DNA of 64,000 bases. It comes from a virus. The stretch covers positions 1 to 64,000 of IMG/VR virus record IMGVR_UViG_3300042402_003111; one strand, given 5' to 3'. The notes beneath the pieces were generated by a model that worked only from the letters and a program-made list of their open reading frames with translations, was not told where the DNA came from and ran no database searches. The position numbers and the translations under genes were made by a program. Positions 15,502 through 22,211 of the stretch are shown here, in pieces (within the stretch, counting starts at the first letter, position 1; every line of letters starts with the position of its first letter).

Positions 15502-15864
15502 CCGTTTTATGATTGATTTTACAATCTTTTTTGGGCTAGCACCTGCGGGTACGATCATCCAGCTGGTAGTGTCTGTAAGGTCTAACTGGACTACTTCTAG
15601 GCCTAGATCCATTCGCTCTAGCTGATAGTTAACACTTTGTAAACTAGCACGTATACCCGCTTCACAGGCTTCTAGTTCATCGTTAGAGATATTGTAAAAG
15701 CCTGCTCCCTCTAGGATCCCAGTGCAATAGTCCTGATTGCCATAGGGGTAATCTAGAATTAGGTTGCCGTTGATACAGTCAATAGCATAGCCCTGAGCGT
15801 CGAACTCTTCGAACAGTTCGTTGACATCGACTTCGCGTAGGGCCTTCATAGTATCTTTGTCCAT
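15484..15864 (-). CDS. Early protein, unknown function
   Basis: 126 residues, acidic N-terminal half (DVNELFEEFDAQGYAIDC), basic end (KKIVKSIIKRLTET). Ribosome site GGAGAAG precedes the ATG inside the end of the upstream gene. No family recognised. Confidence 0.65.
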   Translation of the reverse strand: MDKDTMKALREVDVNELFEEFDAQGYAIDCINGNLILDYPYGNQDYCTGILEGAGFYNISNDELEACEAGIRASLQSVNYQLERMDLGLEVVQLDLTDTTSWMIVPAGASPKKIVKSIIKRLTETA

Positions 15865-15865
15865 G

Positions 15866-15991
15866 TTACTTCTCCATTACGCCTTTAACCACAGCATTAG
15901 TAGTGTCCACAGCATTGCCAAAATAGTATTTGGTCACAGCTGGGTACAGTACTGCCAAGGTTACTACTACTCCCAGTATGAACTTGCCCAT
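15866..15991 (-). CDS. Membrane microprotein
   Basis: 41 residues: MGKFILGVVVTLAVLYPAV gives a membrane helix, followed by a polar tail ending VVKGVMEK. It overlaps the stop of the upstream membrane gene as TAATG, so the two are coupled. Confidence 0.55.
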   Translation of the reverse strand: MGKFILGVVVTLAVLYPAVTKYYFGNAVDTTNAVVKGVMEK

Positions 15992-16179
15992 TAGTCTAGT
16001 GCTCCAAAAAGTTTAGCTGCCAACACTGTGCAGAACACGCCAGCCATAGTACAGATAACAGCCACAGCAATGTTCAGCACAGCCAGGGTATTCAATGCCC
16101 CGAAGGCCACGTAGAAGTTAATAAAAGCGATGAGCAGTTGCAGTACGCCCATCATTTTGTAGAATTTAGTATCAGTCAT
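15991..16179 (-). CDS. Small membrane protein with two helices
   Basis: 62 residues with two hydrophobic stretches (about 10-29 and 32-58) and little soluble sequence. Ribosome site AAGGAGCG and its own promoter at 16210-16238. May act on the host membrane early in infection; function unknown. Confidence 0.6.
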   Translation of the reverse strand: MTDTKFYKMMGVLQLLIAFINFYVAFGALNTLAVLNIAVAVICTMAGVFCTVLAAKLFGALD

Positions 16180-16209
16180 TTCACGCTCCTTATGTTTCAG
16201 TATGTGTAT

Positions 16210-16238
16210 ATAATAACACCAAACAATCCAATTGTCAA
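16210..16238 (-). promoter_or_regulatory. Sigma70-type early promoter
   Basis: -35 TTGACA (complement 16233-16238), -10 TATTAT (complement 16210-16215), spacer 17. Confidence 0.8.
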
Positions 16239-16245
16239 CCGCTTT

Positions 16246-16533
16246 TTAATCCCCAGAATCAATTTGATATCTATCATCGCAGTGGATGCAGGTGTACTCT
16301 GTCAAGCAGCGTCCTGCGTTCTGACCTTTGTAGATGTGTGTACAGGGTACGCCCAGTCTGTTCAGACCCACTAAGCCTGTAGCACGGCCGAACATATACT
16401 GTGAACCGCAGTTATGGCAGGGTAGTGTATCTGTTGCAGCATCGTAGCCAGCAATGACCCGTTTCCAGCTAGGGTCTAGGTTATAGGGTTTACGTGTTGA
16501 TCCGTTACATTCCGGACAAGTATGTTTTTGCAT
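16246..16533 (-). CDS. Cys-rich zinc-ribbon early protein
   Basis: 95 residues with CPECNGS (6-12), CHNCGSQ (about 39-45), CTH and CLTEYTCIHCDDRYQIDSGD at the end, enough Cys/His to bind two zinc ions. The closing motif GRCLTEYTCIHCDDRY is of a type seen in many phage hypothetical proteins. Probably contacts nucleic acid or a host protein. Confidence 0.7.
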   Translation of the reverse strand: MQKHTCPECNGSTRKPYNLDPSWKRVIAGYDAATDTLPCHNCGSQYMFGRATGLVGLNRLGVPCTHIYKGQNAGRCLTEYTCIHCDDRYQIDSGD

Positions 16534-16565
16534 TTGTTTCGCTCCTTACTGTTTACTATGTCTAT

Positions 16566-16594
16566 AGTATAGCACCAGAGCGTGGACTTGTCAA
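16566..16594 (-). promoter_or_regulatory. Sigma70-type early promoter
   Basis: -35 TTGACA (complement 16589-16594), -10 TATACT (complement 16566-16571), spacer 17. The -35 overlaps the stop codon of the upstream microprotein. Confidence 0.8.
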
Positions 16595-16698
16595 CCAAAA
16601 AAGAGAGCTGCTATCTGCCAGCCCAAGTAGACTAAAGTTAACATTCCTATAACAATTAGTAGGGCCAGGGCTATGGCATCTGTGGTTGTTATATTCAT
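16591..16698 (-). CDS. Membrane microprotein
   Basis: 35 residues: MNITTTDAIALALLIVIGML then a second hydrophobic half ending QIAALFFG. The stop TGA is part of the next promoter's -35 (ggTTGACA). Function unknown; support is the hydrophobic helix and the operon position. Confidence 0.45.
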   Translation of the reverse strand: MNITTTDAIALALLIVIGMLTLVYLGWQIAALFFG

Positions 16699-16700
16699 AA

Positions 16701-16769
16701 CTAGTCCGTGTGTGGAGGCAAGTCGTAGTCTGCTGGGTCGCCGGGGAATCTAGGTGTGTTAGGTGTCAT
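16701..16769 (-). CDS. Possible 22-residue peptide gene
   Basis: MTPNTPRFPGDPADYDLPPH plus two residues, starting in an ATGA overlap with the upstream gene and ending TAG. Pro/Asp-rich. The only support is coupling and gap filling. Confidence 0.35.
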   Translation of the reverse strand: MTPNTPRFPGDPADYDLPPHTD

Positions 16770-16939
16770 AGTTGTCTTATATAATCAATAATTTCGCGAG
16801 CTTGTCGCATATCACTGTACTCTACAGCAGCGTCAATCATATCCAGTTGCTGATTGTGCAACTCGTCCACGCAGGCATCAATGATCTGACGCTTGCGGTT
16901 CATGCTTACACGATAGTAAGGTCGCGGTGCGTAGTTCAT
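16766..16939 (-). CDS. Small early protein, unknown function
   Basis: 57 residues, basic N-terminus (MNYAPRPYYRVSMNRKRQ) and an amphipathic helical remainder. Ribosome site AAGGAG upstream; ends in an ATGA overlap. Confidence 0.55.
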   Translation of the reverse strand: MNYAPRPYYRVSMNRKRQIIDACVDELHNQQLDMIDAAVEYSDMRQAREIIDYIRQL

Positions 16940-16948
16940 ATTTACTCC

Positions 16949-17146
16949 TTATTTTACAATAAAGCCTACCATCTCGAAGTACTCTGAGTGGCTGACGTAG
17001 AAGTCTGTGCGTGGGTCATAGTACTGGCCTTCCTTTGGATCGTAGTACAGAACCCTACCGTTGAAATTGTACGGACCTTCTAGCCCAGGGCGTGGACCAT
17101 AGTTGTCACGCATATTGTCCACAGTGTTCAGTACCTTGTATCCCAT
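16949..17146 (-). CDS. Small early protein, unknown function
   Basis: 65 residues, Tyr-rich (RVLYYDPKEGQYYDPRTDFY), no membrane segment. First gene of the unit driven by the promoter at 17177-17205; ribosome site AGGAGCG. Confidence 0.65.
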   Translation of the reverse strand: MGYKVLNTVDNMRDNYGPRPGLEGPYNFNGRVLYYDPKEGQYYDPRTDFYVSHSEYFEMVGFIVK

Positions 17147-17176
17147 ATCACGCTCCTGTTGTTTCAGTATGTGTAT

Positions 17177-17205
17177 ATTATAGCACCAAGAGTCTGAGTT
17201 GTCAA
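17177..17205 (-). promoter_or_regulatory. Sigma70-type early promoter
   Basis: -35 TTGACA (complement 17200-17205), -10 TATAAT (complement 17177-17182), spacer 17. Confidence 0.8.
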
Positions 17206-17300
17206 CCGAATTATATCAAAACACACTACCCTAGACAGCTACTTTGGGGCGGGCTGGCCGATACCGGGACACCGCTCGAAATGTGTTTTAGTATAATTGC

Positions 17301-17609
17301 TTAGGCCACGTCTTTCCACGGATCGCCCCTATGCTGGAGTTGTTGCCCTGTCCACATTTGTTTGAGCATATTCGCTAGCGGTTGTGTCCGCATATCTAGG
17401 GCCCAGCTCTGCATTGCTCTAACGGTGTCCTAGCTCACCGGGCCAATCTCGGTGCCACCCGCTACTTTCAGGAAAGTAGTAACCGGAACTTGTATGGTGG
17501 TTGGTCGCCACGCCAACTCTCTGCTTACCACAAGGATATTCGCATTACGGGTTGTTTCAGCGCACAGCCACTATACAGTGACCAAACCCCAACCTTGCTT
17601 CCTCACCAT
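17301..17609 (-). CDS. Candidate gene with two in-frame amber (TAG) codons
   Basis: Read with TAG as sense, a frame of 102 codons runs from ATG at 17609 to a TAA at 17301-17303. The TAGs are codon 13 (complement 17571-17573) and codon 60 (complement 17430-17432); no TAA or TGA occurs in between. The encoded sequence looks protein-like: MVRKQGWGLVTV before the first TAG, then WLCAETTRNANILVVSREL and TTIQVPVTTFLKVAGGTE, and after the second TAG DTVRAMQSWALDMRTQ and NMLKQMWTGQQLQHRGDPWK. The ATG is 4 bases after the stop of the upstream gene, so coupling is possible; the ribosome site is weak. Under the standard code this stretch has only a 37-codon frame (17301-17414). It could instead be a decayed gene. 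No family recognised. Confidence 0.4.
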
Positions 17610-17613
17610 AATC

Positions 17614-17865
17614 TTAATACCAATTCTTCTTGTCACCAAACCGCTCATTGTGATCATAGCCTGCGTAGTATGCTTCAATCTCTGTCAAGCTCATACGCTC
17701 TTCAGTAATTGCTTCACCACGTCCAGTACCCTCGGGATACCAGTGTGCCTTAGCACCACGACCATAGTAGCTGTCTGCGCTACCACGATCAAATGGACTA
17801 CCGTGCCATGTGGTGTAGGTCTTGCCCTGGAAGTACACTTCACTACGCTCATCTAATTTAAACAT
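17614..17865 (-). CDS. Early protein, unknown function
   Basis: 83 residues, polar and aromatic (GKTYTTWHGSPFDRGSAD; YYGRGAKAHWYPEG). Its start has AGGAGCG and a consensus promoter. No family recognised. Confidence 0.7.
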   Translation of the reverse strand: MFKLDERSEVYFQGKTYTTWHGSPFDRGSADSYYGRGAKAHWYPEGTGRGEAITEERMSLTEIEAYYAGYDHNERFGDKKNWY

Positions 17866-17883
17866 TTTTCGCTCCTGTTTTGT

Positions 17884-17917
17884 TAGTGTATGTGTACATT
17901 ATAGCACACATACACTA
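17884..17917. promoter_or_regulatory. 12-bp inverted repeat around the -10 (operator candidate)
   Basis: TAGTGTATGTGT (17884-17895) and ACACATACACTA (17906-17917) form a perfect inverted repeat with a 10-base centre that contains the -10 hexamer. The same 34-bp element occurs at 18657-18690. Confidence 0.65.
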
Positions 17918-17926
17918 GCTTGTCAA
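17898..17926 (-). promoter_or_regulatory. Sigma70-type early promoter
   Basis: -35 TTGACA (complement 17921-17926), -10 TATAAT (complement 17898-17903), spacer 17; -10 bracketed by an inverted repeat. Confidence 0.8.
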
Positions 17927-17932
17927 CCAATT

Positions 17933-18175
17933 TTATTCTGCAATTACAATTTTATTTGTACGCAGGTGCTGCTCCGCGACTGTTAACTGTTTAGCAAGCT
18001 CCTCTAAAGCAAAGTGACCACTAACATAGTTGCACTTTTGTTGTACAGGAAACAACAATTTGCCCTTAGCGTTACGCTGTGTTACGTTAAAAGCAACGAT
18101 CATTTTAAACAGTTTTAGCTTTTTGCAAAAGGACAATTTAGCGTAAGCAGTGTTGTTTTTAGCTTGTGCAAACAT
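17933..18175 (-). CDS. Early protein, unknown function
   Basis: 80 residues, basic N-terminal half (KLSFCKKLKLFKM), a strand-like middle and a helical end. Single-gene unit with its own promoter and AGGAGC site. Confidence 0.65.
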   Translation of the reverse strand: MFAQAKNNTAYAKLSFCKKLKLFKMIVAFNVTQRNAKGKLLFPVQQKCNYVSGHFALEELAKQLTVAEQHLRTNKIVIAE

Positions 18176-18206
18176 TTTAGCTCCTGTTTTGTTAACGTAT
18201 GCAGCT

Positions 18207-18234
18207 ATTATACACTAACTGTCCAAAATGTCAA
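18207..18234 (-). promoter_or_regulatory. Sigma70-type early promoter
   Basis: -35 TTGACA (complement 18229-18234), -10 TATAAT (complement 18207-18212), spacer 16. Confidence 0.8.
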
Positions 18235-18240
18235 CCGTTT

Positions 18241-18474
18241 TTAGTAGTCTGCTACAAAGTTCCCAGCAGTGTCTCGCCACACATACAATTTTGTAAACTG
18301 TTCTCTGCCATCCTCGTAGTAGCTGGCCCTGTACGCAAACTCACCGCCGTTAGTAATGCCCACAAACTCGCAGGTTGCGAAATTAGCATCCTTGTAGCCT
18401 GTATGCCTTGTAATTTTGCTAAGGCCAGCAGCATCCATGTTTACTAGTTCGTTAACGTGTTGTTTCAATAACAT
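18241..18474 (-). CDS. Early protein, unknown function
   Basis: 77 residues with a probable beta-hairpin half (EFAYRASYYEDGREQF, KLYVWRDTAGNF). Its ATG overlaps the previous stop as TAATG. Confidence 0.6.
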   Translation of the reverse strand: MLLKQHVNELVNMDAAGLSKITRHTGYKDANFATCEFVGITNGGEFAYRASYYEDGREQFTKLYVWRDTAGNFVADY

Positions 18475-18638
18475 TACTCTCTCCCTTCTACAATGTCCGC
18501 AAGCTCAGCGTCTACAGTTTCTACCACGCCATAAATCGCATTGCCCTGTGTAATGTAGCCCATGTCAAACAGCTCACTAGCCAGCTGCTCCAGCTCCCAC
18601 AGTGTACGCTCTAGCCGCTCAATTTTAGCTTCGGTCAT
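18474..18638 (-). CDS. Small helical acidic protein
   Basis: 54 residues, start MTEAKIERLERTLWELEQLA, amphipathic helix, acidic. Ribosome site AGGAGCAC and the promoter at 18671-18699. Coupled to the next gene by TAATG. Confidence 0.6.
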   Translation of the reverse strand: MTEAKIERLERTLWELEQLASELFDMGYITQGNAIYGVVETVDAELADIVEGRE

Positions 18639-18656
18639 TGTGTGCTCCTGTTTTGT

Positions 18657-18690
18657 TAGTGTATGTGTACATTATAGCACACATACACTA
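18657..18690. promoter_or_regulatory. Second copy of the 12-bp inverted repeat operator candidate
   Basis: Identical 34-bp element to 17884-17917: TAGTGTATGTGT, 10 bases, ACACATACACTA, bracketing the -10 of the promoter at 18671. Confidence 0.65.
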
Positions 18691-18699
18691 CATTGTCAA
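18671..18699 (-). promoter_or_regulatory. Sigma70-type early promoter
   Basis: -35 TTGACA (complement 18694-18699), -10 TATAAT (complement 18671-18676), spacer 17. Confidence 0.8.
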
Positions 18700-18705
18700 C
18701 CAAAA

Positions 18706-18888
18706 TTAATCCACGTAATAATCTACATTGTCTGTAAGTGTACGCAGCGCAATATCTAGCTCAGCTGCCCACCCAATGTTATCCTGTAAACTTTGTGCGT
18801 AACTTTCGCTGTCGCAGGTAGCTTGTTTCAGCAGGTCTTGTACTTCTGCTAATTTATTAAAAAGTTGCTGTTTAATAACTGTTTGCAT
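18706..18888 (-). CDS. Small helical early protein
   Basis: 60 residues, amphipathic helices (KQQLFNKLAEVQDLLKQ), acidic tail. Own promoter and AAGGAGCG site. Confidence 0.6.
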   Translation of the reverse strand: MQTVIKQQLFNKLAEVQDLLKQATCDSESYAQSLQDNIGWAAELDIALRTLTDNVDYYVD

Positions 18889-18923
18889 TTTACGCTCCTT
18901 ACAATTACTGTTTAAGTGTGTGT

Positions 18924-18952
18924 ACTATAGCATAGCACACACACTTTGTCAA
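18924..18952 (-). promoter_or_regulatory. Sigma70-type early promoter with 10-bp inverted repeat
   Basis: -35 TTGACA (complement 18947-18952), -10 TATAGT (complement 18924-18929), spacer 17. AAGTGTGTGT (18914-18923) and ACACACACTT (18937-18946) form an inverted repeat flanking the -10. Confidence 0.75.
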
Positions 18953-18960
18953 CCAAAAAA

Positions 18961-19260
18961 TTAATAGTACATATAATTGTCTGTGCAAAAATGTATAGTT
19001 TTGTAAAAGTACTCCCGTGGTGCAGTGTCCTGTCGCATAATTGTGTCGCACAATTTTACAGTGTCTTTGTCTTGCATAAATTGCACTAGTGCATTGTAAT
19101 TGTGTACAATATCGTCGTAGTGCAATTCTGCTATGTAAGTGCTGTCTGCAATTTTGTCTGCATACGCTGTTTTAGTTAGTTTTACATATTTTGCAAGGTC
19201 TGCTTGCATAATTTGTACAATAGTTGCTACGTCTGCTTTAGTTGCTTTTTTAATACGCAT
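18961..19260 (-). CDS. Early protein, unknown function
   Basis: 99 residues; MRIKKATKADVATIVQIMQA loosely recalls the start of GNAT acetyltransferases, but the acetyl-CoA motif is absent, so I do not assign it. Promoter at 19294-19321, AGGAGCG site. Confidence 0.6.
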   Translation of the reverse strand: MRIKKATKADVATIVQIMQADLAKYVKLTKTAYADKIADSTYIAELHYDDIVHNYNALVQFMQDKDTVKLCDTIMRQDTAPREYFYKTIHFCTDNYMYY

Positions 19261-19293
19261 TTTACGCTCCTGCTGTTTTGTTTAAGTGTTTGT

Positions 19294-19321
19294 ATTATAC
19301 AGGTTTGCGCAAAAAAGTCAA
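19294..19321 (-). promoter_or_regulatory. Sigma70-type early promoter
   Basis: -35 TTGACT (complement 19316-19321), -10 TATAAT (complement 19294-19299), spacer 16. Confidence 0.75.
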
Positions 19322-19333
19322 CCAAAATTTTAG

Positions 19334-19361
19334 TGTGTAAGTAAGTGCTTACTAACCTAGA
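19334..19361. repeat. Dispersed repeat next to the tRNA cluster, copy 1
   Basis: TGTGTAAGTAAG, five variable bases, ACTAACCTAGA. A second copy is at 25630-25656 in the gene-free island. Confidence 0.5.
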
Positions 19362-19365
19362 TGAG

Positions 19366-19443
<78 letters not shown>

Positions 19444-19447
19444 TACT

Positions 19448-19524
19448 TGGCCTGACCAGAGGGAATCGAACCCCCAACCTACAGCTTAGAAGGCTGTTGC
19501 TCTATCCGATTGAGCTATGGTCAG
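19448..19524 (-). tRNA. tRNA-Arg (anticodon TCT)
   Basis: Acceptor CTGACCA/TGGTCAG, discriminator G, encoded CCA; anticodon loop CTTCTAA between ACAGC and GCTGT. Decodes AGA/AGG, codons favoured in AT-rich phage genes. Confidence 0.9.
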
Positions 19525-19528
19525 ATAT

Positions 19529-19613
19529 TGGTACCCGGAGCCGGACTCGAACCGGCACGCCTTATGGGCGAGGGATTTTAAGTCCCTTGTGTCTACCATT
19601 CCACCACCCGGGC
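19529..19613 (-). tRNA. tRNA-Leu (anticodon TAA)
   Basis: Class II tRNA with a long variable arm (CGCCCATAAGGCG). Anticodon loop CTTAAAA between AGGGA and TCCCT, acceptor GCCCGGG/TCCGGGT with G-U closing pairs, encoded CCA. Reads UUA, a common codon in this AT-rich genome. Confidence 0.9.
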
Positions 19614-19614
19614 A

Positions 19615-19800
19615 TTACATTTCTTCTACTACTTCTAATTCGCCGTCTTCTGTTTCTCTATATATTATAACATATTCTGCACCATCGTCAAGTGCTTGTT
19701 CTGCAATAATTCTAGCTTCGACGATACTGCTGGTGGTATCTACTAGTTCTTGATGTCCGAGAGAGTCTTCGGTCCAGACCTCATATAGTTCGAAAATCAT
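19615..19800 (-). CDS. Small acidic protein, unknown function
   Basis: 61 residues with YEVWTEDSLGHQELVDT and IAEQALDDGAEYVIIYRE; ends only 2 bases from the tRNA-Leu 5' end. Overlaps the preceding stop by 4 bases. Beta-alpha-beta pattern, no family named. Confidence 0.6.
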   Translation of the reverse strand: MIFELYEVWTEDSLGHQELVDTTSSIVEARIIAEQALDDGAEYVIIYRETEDGELEVVEEM

Positions 19801-19973
19801 TGTGCTAAGGATTTATTAAGTAAGTCGCAGATCCTCTGTGCTTCTTGTTCTGCTTCGTGTCTATTATCTCTAGGTATGATGGCCAACACGCGGCCCTTGG
19901 GTTCACTTTGAAAGTCACGTATTACCACTGAACCCTCAAAGTAGTCATTTGAAAAAGAAACTCCGTATCGCAT
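19797..19973 (-). CDS. Small protein, unknown function
   Basis: 58 residues from the ATG at 19973, chosen because a late promoter box lies immediately upstream; a longer frame (start 20006) would read through it. Start MRYGVSFSNDYFEGSVVIRD; helical C-terminus. Confidence 0.55.
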   Translation of the reverse strand: MRYGVSFSNDYFEGSVVIRDFQSEPKGRVLAIIPRDNRHEAEQEAQRICDLLNKSLAQ

Positions 19974-19981
19974 AGTGATTT

Positions 19982-19989
19982 TATTTATA
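19982..19989 (-). promoter_or_regulatory. T4-type late promoter box (TATAAATA)
   Basis: TATAAATA on the minus strand, ending 8 bases before the ATG at 19973; predicted leader of about 3 bases. Confidence 0.6.
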
Positions 19990-20012
19990 CGATACGGAGG
20001 CCTCACACGCGA

Positions 20013-20363
20013 TTAAAATGGTGCGTCTTCGTCGGCGGTCACTGCTGCCTTAGCCTTGGTAACCTTCTTAGCAGCGGGGCCTGATGCTTTGACAGCCGGA
20101 CCCTTAGCTTTAGGTGCTTCGTCCTTGCGATCCAAGTAGTCCATGATCGCAGTCTTTGCACCAACATTATCAAACTCATCCAGAGTTGCGATGTACTTGA
20201 TAGCATCCAGCTTCAACATAGCTTGTGGCAGCTCAACTAGTGTAATGTCAGTGTGTCCTGACTTGGTAAGATTCTTGGTACGCATCAAATCATTAGCGAA
20301 ACGAACTTTGAATTCGCCTTTGTGTTTAGAAGTACCAGCTACAGTAAAAGTTTGGTTAGTCAT
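20013..20363 (-). CDS. Early protein with an SSB-like acidic C-terminal tip
   Basis: 116 residues. Compact N-terminal domain (about 1-80; EFKVRFANDLMRTKNL), an Ala/Lys/Pro linker (about 82-108), then the tip ADEDAPF. This resembles the DDDIPF tail of bacterial single-stranded DNA-binding proteins, through which SSB recruits repair and replication proteins. The domain itself is not an obvious OB-fold. It could interact with SSB partners of host or phage (inference). Driven by the promoter at 20423-20451. Confidence 0.65.
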   Translation of the reverse strand: MTNQTFTVAGTSKHKGEFKVRFANDLMRTKNLTKSGHTDITLVELPQAMLKLDAIKYIATLDEFDNVGAKTAIMDYLDRKDEAPKAKGPAVKASGPAAKKVTKAKAAVTADEDAPF

Positions 20364-20422
20364 TCAAAATCTCCATGTGTGTGTTAATAAAAATACAAAG
20401 TAATATTGCTACTACAATTCGA

Positions 20423-20451
20423 ATTATACGCTAGTTCGAATACTTTGTCAA
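20423..20451 (-). promoter_or_regulatory. Sigma70-type early promoter
   Basis: -35 TTGACA (complement 20446-20451), -10 TATAAT (complement 20423-20428), spacer 17; the leader is longer than usual (about 55 bases). ATTCGAAC/GTTCGAAT-like repeats surround the -10. Confidence 0.8.
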
Positions 20452-20717
20452 GCGGTTTTTGGTGCTGAGTCAACCATATATCTATCCGTTTTGATTTTAG
20501 GCTTTGATACTACAGGAAACTCCTCCGTAACATAATATTCTACTAACTTTCGTTGAATCATTGTTATTAAATCGTTACTGTCATCGTCCATTATGAAACG
20601 GACTGGGCAGCGTCCCCAAGTAGCATATTTGCAAAAGTCTGCATAATATCTACGATGGTTCTCATTGTGGGCATCAAACACTACCCACTGTCTGTGAAGT
20701 AGTTGTAGTTTGCTCAT
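20448..20717 (-). CDS. Early protein, unknown function
   Basis: 89 residues from the ATG at 20717 (ATGA overlap with the upstream gene; a longer frame begins 4 codons earlier). Contains HNENHRRYYADFCKYATWGRC and an acidic DDDSND turn. No family recognised. Confidence 0.6.
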   Translation of the reverse strand: MSKLQLLHRQWVVFDAHNENHRRYYADFCKYATWGRCPVRFIMDDDSNDLITMIQRKLVEYYVTEEFPVVSKPKIKTDRYMVDSAPKTA

Positions 20718-20815
20718 CCCTTTGCCCATAGTCTAATCACTGCTTCGATTCCTGAAAAGTCCCAATTAGGTTCCTTAGGACGTATCTTTGGTACTACTGG
20801 TTTAACTTTCTTCAT
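20714..20815 (-). CDS. 33-residue protein
   Basis: MKKVKPVVPKIRPKEPNWDF followed by SGIEAVIRLWAKG; basic N-terminus, helical end. Overlaps both neighbours (ATGA at its end), which supports translation. Confidence 0.5.
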   Translation of the reverse strand: MKKVKPVVPKIRPKEPNWDFSGIEAVIRLWAKG

Positions 20816-21368
20816 TTTCCTCTTCCCATTGTTCCATACCTTCACTGATAGCGAAGGCTTCGTCTAAGTGCTCAGGTATGTTCTCACGCACCCACTCACT
20901 GTTGCCTTCGATCTGATAGCAATAGTCTTCGCCATCGATCCATTCGCCTACAAAACCCATGCCAGATTCGTAATATAATGCTTCTACTTCGAAGCCCATA
21001 CTTACCATCTTCTCATAGGCTCTGATCGGTGGTGCCCACGCTGAATCAAAGTTCAACATTAGGCCGCCTTCAATGTCCTGTGCCGGCTGACCATCGGCAC
21101 CTACATCCCATTTGGTACCCCACTCGTTTACGCAGAAGTCATACCAGTTGCCATATCCATAGTTCTTGATATTGTATGCAGTCTGAATCTCTAGTTGCTT
21201 CTGCTCTTCTGTATCACCCATGAACCCACTGACAGTCTCCTTGAGGTCTTTAGGGACAGGAATGAATTCATTTAGTAGGGTACCTTCGTTAAATGCCTCA
21301 CGAGCACGAGCAACGAATGTAGGGTCTTTGTGCTTGAGCACAACACTATTTGAGCACCAGTTAGGCAT
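20802..21368 (-). CDS. YubB/DUF1281-like ferredoxin-fold protein
   Basis: 188 residues from the ATG at 21368 (AAGGAG upstream). The opening MPNWCSNSVVLKHKD is the hallmark of a widespread plasmid and phage family with a ferredoxin-like fold (YubB, DUF1281). Later segments (NEWGTKWDVGA, FDSAWAPPIRAYEKM, EGNSEW) match the usual order. Function unknown in the family. The tail is strongly acidic. Confidence 0.7.
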   Translation of the reverse strand: MPNWCSNSVVLKHKDPTFVARAREAFNEGTLLNEFIPVPKDLKETVSGFMGDTEEQKQLEIQTAYNIKNYGYGNWYDFCVNEWGTKWDVGADGQPAQDIEGGLMLNFDSAWAPPIRAYEKMVSMGFEVEALYYESGMGFVGEWIDGEDYCYQIEGNSEWVRENIPEHLDEAFAISEGMEQWEEENEES

Positions 21369-21378
21369 ATCAGTCTCC

Positions 21379-21639
21379 TTAGAATCCGTACATTTCAACA
21401 GCAGGGTCAATACTCTTCAGTTCTTTTGCAGCCTTAGTGAGGAAGTTGTAACGCTTCTGCACCTCTGCTCTAGGCAGTTCACCATCGCAGGTCAAGTTCT
21501 CTGGGCTCAGTGCCGCATCAATCTTGTCTGCAATACGCTGACGATCCGCCTTGTTCAGTAAGCTCAAGGGCTTGGAACCAAAGATGGCACCAAACTTGTT
21601 CTCACGCTCTACAAACTGTTCAATTGCAAATCTAGACAT
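21379..21639 (-). CDS. Early protein, unknown function
   Basis: 86 residues, helical and charged (FVERENKFGAIFGSKPLSLL; RAEVQKRYNFLTKAAKEL). First gene behind the promoter at 21670-21698, AGGAGCAG site. Confidence 0.65.
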   Translation of the reverse strand: MSRFAIEQFVERENKFGAIFGSKPLSLLNKADRQRIADKIDAALSPENLTCDGELPRAEVQKRYNFLTKAAKELKSIDPAVEMYGF

Positions 21640-21669
21640 TGTCTGCTCCTGTTTTGTTAGTGTAGAGCT

Positions 21670-21698
21670 AGTATAACACCAGCCCTACACTTTGTCAA
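21670..21698 (-). promoter_or_regulatory. Sigma70-type early promoter with inverted repeat
   Basis: -35 TTGACA (complement 21693-21698), -10 TATACT (complement 21670-21675), spacer 17; AGTGTAG (21659-21665) and CTACACT (21685-21691) flank the -10. About 25 bases around the start (from GTTAGTGTAGAGCTAGTATA) recur at 24333. Confidence 0.75.
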
Positions 21699-21703
21699 CC
21701 AAT

Positions 21704-22147
21704 TTATGCTGTTGTTTTTTCGCTACAGAATGTTACAAAATGGCTAACAGGACCATCAAAAATACTTTTGTCCATGTCGCTCAGTGTCAGGCCGAACATA
21801 TTGCAGCCACGATCCTTAACACGTACCCACAGCTCGCCATTAGCACCACCCTGATACACGTGGTACTCATAGTCCTGTCCACACTCCTTGGAGTCAACGC
21901 TGTGGATGTAAAACCCGCCCACGCTGTTTTTGAAGTGTGCTACTAATTGAGCAGCCAAGCAGCCCATGCCATTGGCAGTACGACGTGTCTCACCCACAGC
22001 AATGCCATTAGTAATAGCAGCAAACTCACTGAGGAACTCTGCAAGCTCAGCACCATGGCCTGTGGGATAGCCATCATACTGTCTATACAAGTTGACAATA
22101 GGCTTATCGTTTTCGCTGTAAACAAACGTCAATGATCTTGTACCCAT
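21704..22147 (-). CDS. Conserved phage-type early protein
   Basis: 147 residues from the ATG at 22147 (GGAGAGCG upstream; a longer frame would start before the promoter). Begins MGTRSLTFVYSENDKPIVNL followed by YRQYDGYPTGHG, an opening seen in many phage proteins of unknown role. Mixed alpha/beta, no catalytic motif evident. Confidence 0.7.
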   Translation of the reverse strand: MGTRSLTFVYSENDKPIVNLYRQYDGYPTGHGAELAEFLSEFAAITNGIAVGETRRTANGMGCLAAQLVAHFKNSVGGFYIHSVDSKECGQDYEYHVYQGGANGELWVRVKDRGCNMFGLTLSDMDKSIFDGPVSHFVTFCSEKTTA

Positions 22148-22181
22148 TTCGCTCTCCTTCTGTTGTTGTCTAAGTGTGTAT

Positions 22182-22210
22182 ATAATAGCACCTCTGTGCC
22201 CAAATGTCAA
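22182..22210 (-). promoter_or_regulatory. Sigma70-type early promoter
   Basis: -35 TTGACA (complement 22205-22210), -10 TATTAT (complement 22182-22187), spacer 17. Confidence 0.8.
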
Positions 22211-22211
22211 C

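Noticed and set aside
17301-17610. Structural RNA such as RNase P RNA or tmRNA
   Set aside because: Hairpins exist (for example CTACTTTC/GAAAGTAG) but none of the conserved words of those RNAs is present; the amber-containing frame explains the region better.
17452-17856. 134-codon + strand open frame
   Set aside because: It lies antisense to the gene at 17614 and to the amber-containing frame, has no ribosome site and a Val/Cys/Thr-rich shadow composition.
18961-19260. GNAT acetyltransferase
   Set aside because: The first 20 residues look similar but the acetyl-CoA-binding motif is missing.
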